Both the position numbers and the translations under genes were made by a program. Positions 53,411-59,733 of a stretch of 64,000 nt of DNA are shown here, piece by piece. Under the pieces are notes generated by a model that saw only the letters and a program-made list of their open reading frames with translations, ran no database searches and was not told where the DNA came from. The stretch lies in assembly GCF_013179805.1 (NCBI RefSeq), contig NZ_SRRZ01000006.1, positions 1 to 64,000 of the forward strand, read 5' to 3'. Position 1 is the first letter of the stretch. Every line of letters begins with the position of its first letter. The DNA comes from Microcoleus asticus IPMA8. GTDB taxonomy: Bacteria; Cyanobacteriota; Cyanobacteriia; Cyanobacteriales; Microcoleaceae.

Positions 53411-54130
53411 TTAGGCAGCCACTAAACTTAAATCGTATCCATAGGCTTTTTGAATATTGGCTGCGGTGAGCACTTCCCGGCAGGAACCCGTGGCAATTAA
53501 CTGCTTGTTGAGCAATAATAAATTGTCGTACTGTTTTAAAGTTTCGCCTAAATCGTGGCTGATTACTAGCAATGTTTTATTTTCGGCTTTGAGTTCGGCA
53601 AAAATATCGAAAATAATTTCTTCTGTTGCTTTGTCGATCGCGTTAAAAGGCTCGTCGAAGAAGAATAAATCGGCTTGTTGGGCGATCGACCTTGCTAAGA
53701 AAATCCGCTGCTGCTGTCCGCCAGACAGTTCGCCAATTTGCCGATCGCGCAAATCCCACATTCCCACCCGCAGCAAAGCAGCTTTGACCAATTCTTGCGA
53801 CTGCTTCGAGGGACTGCGAAACCAACCAGTCTGGACAGTTCGCGCCATCATCACCGCATTCCACACCGTAATCGGATAATCCCAGTCAATTTGCGATCGC
53901 TGCGGCACATAAGCCACCCGCGACAACTGTTGCTTCAGCAGCCGCCCCTGATATTTCACCAAACCCCGACAGGCCGGGATCAATCCCAGCATCGCTTTCA
54001 CCATCGTGCTTTTTCCCGCGCCGTTGGGGCCGAACACACCAGTTAATTGCCCGGATTCTAAATGGAAATTCACGCTGTTGAGGGCCGAAATTCCGCGATA
54101 ATTGACAGCCAAGTCTTGCACTTCTAGCAT
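53411..54130 (-). CDS. znuC: Zinc ABC transporter ATPase
   Basis: A 239-residue ABC ATPase: Walker A GPNGAGKST with K40, signature LSGGQQQRIFLARS, Walker B ADLFFFDEP, and H in VISHDL. It energises zinc import with the permease encoded downstream. The gene is divergent from znuA, and both share a 90-base intergenic region containing Zur-like palindromes. Confidence 0.93.
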   Translation of the reverse strand: MLEVQDLAVNYRGISALNSVNFHLESGQLTGVFGPNGAGKSTMVKAMLGLIPACRGLVKYQGRLLKQQLSRVAYVPQRSQIDWDYPITVWNAVMMARTVQTGWFRSPSKQSQELVKAALLRVGMWDLRDRQIGELSGGQQQRIFLARSIAQQADLFFFDEPFNAIDKATEEIIFDIFAELKAENKTLLVISHDLGETLKQYDNLLLLNKQLIATGSCREVLTAANIQKAYGYDLSLVAA

Positions 54131-54143
54131 AATTCGAGATTTT

Positions 54144-54209
54144 GAGAACGATTCTTGTTCGTAGCTACTAGAATAGGATAACTCGAAAAAGCAATAACGA
54201 TTATCGTTC
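54144..54209. promoter_or_regulatory. Two Zur-like palindromes between znuC and znuA
   Basis: AATAACGATTATCGTT (54193-54208) is a near-perfect palindrome; a degenerate second copy AGAACGATTCTTGTT lies at ~54145-54159, closer to znuC. Their placement suits joint Zur control of both transcripts. Confidence 0.65.
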
Positions 54210-54220
54210 CAAAGGTAAAA

Positions 54221-55270
54221 ATGTTAAAGAAGTTGGCTGGAAAAACCAGCAGATTGTGCGGTGCGACTGTTTTGGCAATCGGCTGCGGACTGGTTGGGTG
54301 CAGTGGAGAGCAGAACGCAAGCAATGGCAGGCCACAGAGTCCCGCCGCCAACTTGCCCAAAGTCGTCGCCACGACTGGCGTTATCTGCGACATAACTAAA
54401 GAAATTGCTCAAAGTTCGATCGACACCATCTGTCTCATCAAGCCGGGAGACGACCCCCACGCCTATCAAACCAAGCCGGAAGACCGCAAAGCGATTGAAA
54501 CAGCAAATCTGATTTTATACGGCGGCTACAACCACGAACCCAGCATCATTAAGTTAATTCAATCCAGCAGTAATTCCGCGCCCAAAATCGCCGTACACGA
54601 ACTCGCAGTTCCCAAACCGCTGACGGGCGAACACGAGCACGAACACGGTGAAGAGAAAGCGGAAAACAAATCCCATGCAGAAGGCGAAAAAATTCCTGAC
54701 CCTCACGTTTGGCATAACCCTCAAAATGGCATCCGTATGGTAGAAACAATTCGGGATGAATTGAGGAAAGTTTCCCCCAGCAATGCTCAACTTTATACCA
54801 AAAATGCAGCAAGCTTAACAGATGAGTTGCAAAAAATAGATACTTGGATAAAAGCTCAAATTGCGACAATTCCAGCTCAAAAACGCAAGTTAGTAACAAC
54901 TCACGATGCTCTGACTTACTATGCCGATGCTTACGGTTTGGAGATTGCTGGAGCTTTGCAGGGTGTGACAACAGAGGAACAGCCCACAGCCGCCAGAATT
55001 GCGGAATTGTCCTCAGAAATGAAGACTGCAGGAGTGCCGACAATTTTTGTCGAAACCACAACTAATCATAAGTTGATGGAGACTGTGGCGAGGGAGGCAA
55101 ATGTCAAAATTTCGGACAAGGAACTTTACAGCGACGAGTTGGGAGGCTCCGGCACCGGTGCTGATACCTATGAGGGAATGCTAAAAACTAATACTTGCGC
55201 GATTACTTCTGGCCTCGGCGGCAATTGTACTCCCTTCTCAGGACAAGCAACACCAACTCCCAAACCATAG
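54221..55270 (+). CDS. znuA: Zinc ABC transporter substrate-binding lipoprotein
   Basis: A 349-residue binding protein. The lipobox LVGC (C27) follows a hydrophobic signal. Cluster-9 motifs are GDDPHAYQTKPEDR with the first metal His, DPHVWHNPQNGIRM with the second, VTTHDALTYYADAYGL with the third, and a His/Glu-rich loop (HEHEHGEE) that is typical of zinc-binding members. The C-terminal part ends with a short Pro-rich tail. It captures zinc in the periplasm for ZnuBC. Confidence 0.94.
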   Translation: MLKKLAGKTSRLCGATVLAIGCGLVGCSGEQNASNGRPQSPAANLPKVVATTGVICDITKEIAQSSIDTICLIKPGDDPHAYQTKPEDRKAIETANLILYGGYNHEPSIIKLIQSSSNSAPKIAVHELAVPKPLTGEHEHEHGEEKAENKSHAEGEKIPDPHVWHNPQNGIRMVETIRDELRKVSPSNAQLYTKNAASLTDELQKIDTWIKAQIATIPAQKRKLVTTHDALTYYADAYGLEIAGALQGVTTEEQPTAARIAELSSEMKTAGVPTIFVETTTNHKLMETVAREANVKISDKELYSDELGGSGTGADTYEGMLKTNTCAITSGLGGNCTPFSGQATPTPKP

Positions 55271-55379
55271 ACTTCGTAGGGTGCAGCAAGCACCTTACAT
55301 TTACTGGGTACGCAGCACAATGCAGCACTCGCCCTCGCAGGGGTTTTCGATGGCGATCGCTGCGTTTGCTTCGATGACT

Positions 55380-55640
55380 TTAAGGTGAATCTTCCCCATC
55401 GGTGCTGGGGGGTTTTTGCCCAATTCCCAATTGCTTCTTAGAGGATTTTAAGTCTTTCCAAAGCGCCTTAATATCTTTATAGGCTTTCTCAGAACTAATT
55501 TTTCCCCCAGTTTCTAGCGAGCAAATATAAGTGATTTTTTGAGCAAACTCCTGCAAGTTGGCATTAAACGCCAAGTTTTCTGGCGTGAAATCACCGTAGT
55601 AGCGATTGCGAGGATGTAAAAAATCTTCCCGCTCTTTCAT
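55380..55640 (-). CDS. Conserved cyanobacterial hypothetical protein
   Basis: An 86-residue protein with an excellent ribosome binding site (AGGAGG just before the ATG). RNRYYGDFTPENLAFNANLQ and YICSLETGGKISSEKAYKDI form a conserved-looking helical core that I associate with small cyanobacterial proteins, perhaps the DUF7219 group. No signal or membrane segment. Function unknown; position between znuA and the metallothionein does not itself show a metal role. Confidence 0.8.
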   Translation of the reverse strand: MKEREDFLHPRNRYYGDFTPENLAFNANLQEFAQKITYICSLETGGKISSEKAYKDIKALWKDLKSSKKQLGIGQKPPSTDGEDSP

Positions 55641-55929
55641 TGCCCCCTCCTAATTTAACTTTTGGTATGCAACTTTTGTTTCGGTCTCTGCTGTTAATAG
55701 CACTATTTGTACTTAGTATCGCGGCTTTAACTTGCTTCTATTGTATTGCGTAAGTAGCAATTGTGCTTTTTCGCTCTGTATTTAGTCTATTAATACAGTC
55801 TTAACCTTAAGCTAGCTTTATTTTAACTTTTCTTTAACCTAACAGCCAAAAAATTGGGAAATGCGAGGTTCGCATCTCCCTTTAGATAGATTTTAGAGCG
55901 GTTGATTAACCTTTTCTGAAGCCGAATAT
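55641..55929. other. AT-rich intergenic region
   Basis: Nothing firm. A 28-codon hydrophobic frame on the plus strand (55667-55753) has no ribosome binding site. The stretch after 55800 is rich in TTTAACTTTT. Confidence 0.4.
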
Positions 55930-56097
55930 TTATTTGTGGCACTCGCAGCCGGTGTGGCCGCAGCCGCTGCCGTTGGGGTGGCCGTCAGCGCAAGCACTGG
56001 AACAGTATTGTTTGGCGTCTTTTTCAATGGCGTCACTGAGGTTGACAACGCACAGGCAAGAAGGACAGGCACATTTTGTTTGGGTGGCAGTAGTCAT
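55930..56097 (-). CDS. smtA: Bacterial metallothionein (SmtA/BmtA family)
   Basis: A 55-residue Cys-rich protein with nine Cys (9, 11, 14, 16, 32, 36, 46, 51, 53) and His at 40, 48 and 54, in the spacing of Synechococcus SmtA. It sequesters zinc, cadmium or copper in the cytosol. The frame continues upstream for ~50 codons, but the ATG at 56097 was chosen because conserved MT sequence begins there and the upstream frame would run through the operator. It is divergent from the SmtB-family repressor gene. Confidence 0.95.
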   Translation of the reverse strand: MTTATQTKCACPSCLCVVNLSDAIEKDAKQYCSSACADGHPNGSGCGHTGCECHK

Positions 56098-56132
56098 TTT
56101 AGATTCTCCTGGTGGGGTTGTTTGTCTATACT

Positions 56133-56160
56133 TATATATGAACACATATTCAGATATAAG
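56133..56160. promoter_or_regulatory. SmtB/BxmR-type operator (12-2-12)
   Basis: TATGAACACATATTCAGATA at 56137-56156 has the smt-type imperfect inverted repeat (ATGAACA...ATTCAGAT). It lies between the divergent metallothionein and repressor genes, 36 bases from the metallothionein start. Confidence 0.85.
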
Positions 56161-56209
56161 TATAGGAAATGTAAAAGTTTTGTTACAAAACGTTTGCCAT
56201 CGCACTAAA

Positions 56210-56650
56210 ATGAAAATGAGAATTAAAACAAGCCTGGAAAAGATGTCACCCAACTCTGCTGTTAACGGAGCGATAACTCAGTCTCACGAACAAAACGATA
56301 CACCAACGTGCGATCGACCGCACCTAGTTGACTGTTTGCGCGCCGGGGACATCCAAGAACACGTTCTCAACACTGCAAAAGCGCAGCGGATGGCAGAGTT
56401 TTTCAGTCTTTTGGGAGATGCGAACCGCCTGCGGCTGCTGTCGGTATTGGCAAAACAAGAACTGTGCGTGTGCGACTTGGCTGCGGCGTTGAGTATGAGC
56501 GAGTCAGCAGTATCGCACCAGTTGCGGGCATTGCGGGCGATGCGGTTGGTAAGTTACCGCAAGGTTGGGAGACAAGTTTTTTATAGTTTACTCGATCGCC
56601 ACGTTTTGGAACTTTACCAAGCAGTCGCCGAACACTTAGACGAAGCCTAA
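56210..56650 (+). CDS. smtB: ArsR/SmtB-family metal-responsive repressor (BxmR-like)
   Basis: A repressor of 146 residues if the first ATG is used (135 if 56243). The winged helix reads LGDANRLRLLSVLAK, ELCVCDLAAALSMSESAVSHQLRALR seen as ELCVCDLAAAL and SESAVSHQLRALR, then VSYRKVGRQVFYSL. ELCVCDLA gives the alpha-3 Cys site, and DRH...EHLDE (Asp, His, His, Glu) the alpha-5 site. Having both is typical of BxmR of Oscillatoria brevis, which answers to Cu, Ag, Zn and Cd. An N-terminal extension has further Cys/His (CDRPHLVDC). It probably represses itself and the metallothionein. Confidence 0.93.
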   Translation: MKMRIKTSLEKMSPNSAVNGAITQSHEQNDTPTCDRPHLVDCLRAGDIQEHVLNTAKAQRMAEFFSLLGDANRLRLLSVLAKQELCVCDLAAALSMSESAVSHQLRALRAMRLVSYRKVGRQVFYSLLDRHVLELYQAVAEHLDEA

Positions 56651-56652
56651 TA

Positions 56653-56853
56653 TTATTCTCCTTCGATGGTGTGGCCCGTAGCGACAACAGCTTGTTTAAT
56701 AGACTCATCAGAAGCTTTGGCTTCAACGCTGACAGTTTTAGCCGCTATATCCACCTTGACAGAAGCATCGGATTCAACAGTTTGGATGGCTTTGGTAATT
56801 GTATCACCGCAGCCAGTACAGACGATCGACGGAACTTTGAGTAGGAGTGCCAT
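56653..56853 (-). CDS. Heavy-metal-associated (HMA) domain protein
   Basis: A 66-residue ferredoxin-like HMA domain; the ATG at 56853 was chosen over one four codons earlier. VPSIVCTGCGDTI carries the metal Cys pair (C12, C15), and the end AVVATGHTIEG matches the usual last strand. It resembles copper chaperones but lacks the classical MxCxxC Met. It converges on the SmtB-family gene, leaving two bases between stop codons. Confidence 0.9.
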   Translation of the reverse strand: MALLLKVPSIVCTGCGDTITKAIQTVESDASVKVDIAAKTVSVEAKASDESIKQAVVATGHTIEGE

Positions 56854-57000
56854 AATAAAAGCCAAATATTGTAGATGACAGTATTGATTGTGCTTTTATT
56901 TTAATCTAATTTCGCTTTCCAAGCAAAAGTGCGCCAGAATAAATTCTGACGCTACAAAAAGTAACTCCTCAGGCGCAGACTAATGATTAATGACTGATGA

Positions 57001-57852
57001 CTAATGACTGATGACTAATGACTTAGTATCCGGTACGCACCGCCCAACGGCGGCGGCTACAGGTCGCAAACTAACAACTAAATCTACCATATCCGCTAAA
57101 GAAAGAGCTTGCCGCGCGTCAGAAACCGATTTTTCCGGTTGCGGGTGACACTCAACAATTAATCCGTCAGCACCGCAAGCAACCGCTGCTTTGGCTAGTG
57201 GTGCGACTAATTCTCGCTTGCCGACTGCGTGAGAAGGGTCTACAATTACTGGCAAGTGAGTTAACTGTTTCAGCGCTGCGACTGCACCCAAATCTAATAC
57301 ATTCCGGGTGTAATTGTCGAAGCTGCGGATGCCTCTTTCGCACAGAACTACATCAGGATTTCCGTGACTGAGAATGTATTCGGCGGCCATCACAAATTCT
57401 TCAATTGTGGCTGACAAGCCGCGTTTTAGCAGGACTGGTTTTCCGGCTTGACCGATCGCCTTTAGTAACTCGAAGTTTTGCATATTGCGACTGCCTATTT
57501 GCAGCATATCAGCATAGGTGACAACTGGCTCGATTTGGGCGATCGACATTACCTCTGTCACCACCGGTAAACCGTAACGCCGGCTGACATCGGCTAAAAT
57601 TTCGAGTCCCTCAATTCCCATGCCTTGGAAAGAATAGGGAGAAGTGCGGGGTTTGTAAACTCCGCCCCGCAAAGCTTGCACGGAGGCGGCGGATAGTTGG
57701 CGGGCGACTGTTTCCATTTGTGCGGAACTTTCGACGGTACAGGGGCCGCCGATGATTAATAATTCTGTGCCGCCGACTGAGACTGTTTCTGAGAGTTGAA
57801 CAATTGTTTGGTGTTCTGGATGAGATTTGGTTACGAGTTTGGCTTCTAACAT
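57001..57852 (-). CDS. aroF: DAHP synthase, type I beta
   Basis: A 283-residue 3-deoxy-7-phosphoheptulonate synthase, the first step of aromatic amino acid synthesis. IIGGPCTVESS, ALRGGVYKPRTSPYSFQG (with KPRTSP), QIGSRNMQN, VLLKRG, LCERGIRSF and PVIVDPSHAVGKR are the catalytic and metal motifs. The catalytic domain begins almost at once (GGPC near residue 36), so the N-terminal ACT or ferredoxin-like feedback domain found in many type I beta enzymes seems absent. The ATG at 57852 was chosen; a longer frame would run into the terminator. The leader contains two attenuator units. The C-terminal residues SLVISH and the stop are encoded by a TAATGAC-type repeat. Confidence 0.95.
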   Translation of the reverse strand: MLEAKLVTKSHPEHQTIVQLSETVSVGGTELLIIGGPCTVESSAQMETVARQLSAASVQALRGGVYKPRTSPYSFQGMGIEGLEILADVSRRYGLPVVTEVMSIAQIEPVVTYADMLQIGSRNMQNFELLKAIGQAGKPVLLKRGLSATIEEFVMAAEYILSHGNPDVVLCERGIRSFDNYTRNVLDLGAVAALKQLTHLPVIVDPSHAVGKRELVAPLAKAAVACGADGLIVECHPQPEKSVSDARQALSLADMVDLVVSLRPVAAAVGRCVPDTKSLVISH

Positions 57853-57884
57853 TAGGGAATTTTCCTGGAAATTTAAGTGGGTGG

Positions 57885-57924
57885 TTGAAAACAAAAAACC
57901 CGGAACTTTTAAGAGTTCCGGGTT
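57885..57924 (-). terminator. Proximal attenuator terminator of aroF
   Basis: On the minus-strand RNA, AACCCGGAACU (plus 57914-57924) pairs with AGUUCCGGGUU (57897-57907), 11 bp, followed by a U-rich UUUUUUGUUUU tail. It ends about 33 bases before the aroF start. The first arm can instead pair with the end of leader ORF 1. Confidence 0.9.
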
Positions 57925-57948
57925 GGTGCGAAAAGACAGCGCGACAAT

Positions 57949-58011
57949 TTACCCAGAACTTTGGTTGGGCCAAAAATAAAAGCTGTAGTACCAGTTACTG
58001 AATAATGTCAT
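57949..58011 (-). CDS. Leader peptide 1 (proximal), aromatic-rich, 20 residues
   Basis: ATG at 58011, stop TAA at 57949-57951. The peptide contains FSNWYYSFYFW: eight of twenty residues are Phe, Tyr or Trp, with a cluster at 7-14. The final codons (QSSG, stop) lie in the RNA segment AGUUCUGGGU, which is complementary to ACCCGGAACU of the terminator that follows (nine Watson-Crick pairs and one G-U). No clear ribosome binding site precedes it. This is the classical geometry of ribosome-mediated attenuation: stalling at the aromatic codons frees the segment to pair and prevents terminator formation. Confidence 0.82.
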   Translation of the reverse strand: MTLFSNWYYSFYFWPNQSSG

Positions 58012-58055
58012 TGCTGTTTTCGCTTGTGCTCGATTGGTTGTTGGGAAAAGAAGTA

Positions 58056-58089
58056 GAAAAAACAAAACCGCAGGTGTTAATCTGCGGTT
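58056..58089 (-). terminator. Distal attenuator terminator
   Basis: AACCGCAG (58082-58089) pairs with CUGCGGUU (58066-58073) on the minus-strand RNA, 8-bp stem and 8-base loop, followed by UUUUGUUUUUUC. It lies between leader ORF 2 and leader ORF 1. Confidence 0.88.
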
Positions 58090-58133
58090 CGCCCGGATGT
58101 TCACAGTGAATTGCAAATTCACTCCGGGCGAAC
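58087..58133 (-). promoter_or_regulatory. Distal antiterminator stem
   Basis: RNA arms GUUCGCCCGGA (58123-58133) and UCCGGGCGAAC (58087-58097) are perfectly complementary and enclose a second perfect hairpin, GUGAAUU-UGC-AAUUCAC. The 5' arm is the coding end of leader ORF 2; the 3' arm overlaps the first bases of the distal terminator stem by three, so the two structures exclude one another. Confidence 0.75.
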
Positions 58134-58175
58134 TTGGCTGTACCAAAAATAAAAATAGCTGTTGGCTGTGAACAT
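58119..58175 (-). CDS. Leader peptide 2 (distal), aromatic-rich, 18 residues
   Basis: ATG at 58175, stop TGA at 58119-58121. The peptide contains SYFYFWYS: residues 7-12 are Tyr-Phe-Tyr-Phe-Trp-Tyr, and seven of eighteen are aromatic. It shares the DNA of the SYFYFW/SFYFW core with leader 1, suggesting duplication of the whole unit. Its last codons form the 5' arm of a perfect 11-bp antiterminator. The first bases, AUGUUCAC, are also complementary to GUGAACAU at 58097-58104, offering a third pairing when translation fails to begin. Confidence 0.82.
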   Translation of the reverse strand: MFTANSYFYFWYSQVRPE

Positions 58176-58220
58176 AGGTGAAGTGCTGCGATTTGTGGAT
58201 TAAACACAATACTATTGGAC

Positions 58221-58249
58221 AAGCTATCACAGGGAGACTGGGATGTCAA
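58221..58249 (-). promoter_or_regulatory. Promoter of the aroF leader transcript
   Basis: On the minus strand: -35 TTGACA (58249-58244), 17-base spacer, -10 TAGCTT (58226-58221). Transcription would begin near 58214, about 40 bases before leader ORF 2, giving an untranslated region of ~360 bases ahead of aroF. Confidence 0.7.
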
Positions 58250-58282
58250 GTATTGTTTGCAAAATGTCATTGCCGTTTCCTT

Positions 58283-58370
58283 CGGGGGCGGACACGGCAA
58301 TGCCGTTTCCCTACGGATATTGGGGGCTTCGGCATTACTCTGGGGGCGGACACGGCAATGCCGTTTCCCT
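58283..58370. repeat. Two direct copies of GGCGGACACGGCAATGCCGT unit
   Basis: The unit GGGGGCGGACACGGCAATGCC and following GTTTCCCTA occurs at about 58283-58312 and 58341-58370, with a third partial copy before. It lies between the sulfotransferase gene end and the aroF promoter, without a coding role. Confidence 0.7.
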
Positions 58371-58379
58371 ACTATGATG

Positions 58380-59219
58380 TTAGTCCCAGCCGAAATCTCG
58401 ATCGCACAATTCGGCCAGTCTTTGGTTGTGCGATCGAAAATATGCTCTCAATTGCTCGTATACTGTCTCGCTGATGGGCGGATATTGGGTGGCGTTGTAT
58501 TTTTCGTAGGTTTGTAGTTGGTGCGGCGGCAATTCTAAAAATTCTAAGACGCTGTTGTATGTGCCGAAGGTATTGGTATACAAGTCTTCGCTTTTGAGGA
58601 TTAAAAGTTGTGATTTGGGAAAAAGTTTCATCCACGGTGGGAGTTGATCGGCGTAAATGCCGCGGGTTAGATAACTGTGGTGTTGGTGTTCGTAACTGTA
58701 GTAGTTTGGGTTAGTTATGAGTTTTTCTATTTCGCCTTTTAGTCTTTCGCGTTCGGAGGCGATCGCACTTTCTAATGATAGGGATTCGTAGCCTATTTTG
58801 ATATAGTAATAATAGTGGGAAATGGCGCGTTCTACTGGGTTTCTCAGCAGGGCGATTATTTTAACTTTCGGACATAAATCGTGGATTCGTTGCGGAACTT
58901 GGGGGTGACAGATGTAGTAGGGGCTGGCTTCTCCGGTTAGTAGATTTTCGCCTGTTTGGGGCTGGGGAAATTGGGTATAGTACCAGTCTGGACTTTTGTC
59001 GAAGTTGAAGTCGAAGTAATGGATTTCTTTTTGGGCGGCGGGGGCGATTTGGGGATGTTGGATTAAGTAATTGTACAGAGAGGTTGTGCCGCCTTTTTGG
59101 GCGCCGATGATGATGAAGTCGGGGGGTTTGGGAGTTTGTTTCACGGGTGGGGGTGATAGGTTGATATTTTGCACTTGTACTGACAGTGCGCCAGGGGTAA
59201 AATGGAAATTCGATCGCAC
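58380..59219 (-). CDS. Sulfotransferase family protein
   Basis: A 279-residue PAPS-dependent sulfotransferase. The 5'-phosphosulfate loop is GAQKGGTTSLYNYL with K42, the 3'-phosphate site RNPVERAISHYYYY, and PWMKLFPKSQLLILKSEDL is the family region that follows. The C-terminus ends at FGWD, as in many heparan-like or carbohydrate sulfotransferases of cyanobacteria. The acceptor may be an extracellular polysaccharide, which fits the hpsA gene nearby. The GTG start is encoded by the last unit of an upstream direct repeat, so the true start could be slightly further inside. Confidence 0.88.
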   Translation of the reverse strand: MRSNFHFTPGALSVQVQNINLSPPPVKQTPKPPDFIIIGAQKGGTTSLYNYLIQHPQIAPAAQKEIHYFDFNFDKSPDWYYTQFPQPQTGENLLTGEASPYYICHPQVPQRIHDLCPKVKIIALLRNPVERAISHYYYYIKIGYESLSLESAIASERERLKGEIEKLITNPNYYSYEHQHHSYLTRGIYADQLPPWMKLFPKSQLLILKSEDLYTNTFGTYNSVLEFLELPPHQLQTYEKYNATQYPPISETVYEQLRAYFRSHNQRLAELCDRDFGWD

Positions 59220-59330
59220 TTTGACCCATTACGGAAATTCGATCGCACTTTGACGCACGGCGGAAATTCGATCGCCCAAATTAGATTCGATCGCACCGAT
59301 ACGCCTGACGGCAATTCGATCGCCCACTCT
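59203..59330. repeat. Direct repeats of GGAAATTCGATCGC
   Basis: GGAAATTCGATCGCACTTTG recurs at ~59203, ~59232 and ~59262, with shortened relatives (GATTCGATCGCACC, GCAATTCGATCGCCC) to 59330. All are centred on a HIP-like CGATCGC. The first unit runs into the start of the sulfotransferase gene. Confidence 0.75.
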
Positions 59331-59733
59331 ACATTCTAGGTTCCGGCGATTGAAATCGCTAGCAACGCCAGCACAGCAACAAAGTCGGCAACGCAAGGGC
59401 TGGGAAATACATCTATTGCGATCGCGATCGCAGTTTTTGGGCGATCGCACAGATTCTCGCTCTGGACACTGACAATCGGATTGAAATAAGCTAGGGTGTA
59501 GTTCCCTAGACCAAAATCTTTGCAGGGCAAATCTTTCGCTGAGAAATATATTATCGGCGGTGATTTTGGTTGCGGGTTTGTGGGTTTTATATTTCAGCCG
59601 AGGTACAGATTTAAATTTGTGCAAGAGGCTGATATGCAAGTTGCGGAAAATGGGAACAATATAAAGATGGGATTGTACTGTCAAGCAGTAACTACCTGCA
59701 ATACCATCTCTGAAATTATTCAGGAAGGCGTCA
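59331..59733. other. hpsA upstream region
   Basis: No firm gene; a 73-codon frame at 59520-59741 has no recognisable product and overlaps the hpsA start. CAGGAAGGCG directly before the ATG at 59734 is a good ribosome binding site for hpsA. Confidence 0.5.

Noticed and set aside
55667..55753. 28-codon hydrophobic frame
   Set aside because: Looks like a membrane peptide but lies in AT-rich DNA with no ribosome binding site; chance is likely.
55934..56209. Longer N-terminus for the SmtB-family repressor on the plus strand
   Set aside because: It would run antisense through the metallothionein gene and the operator; similarity to SmtB starts only after 56210.
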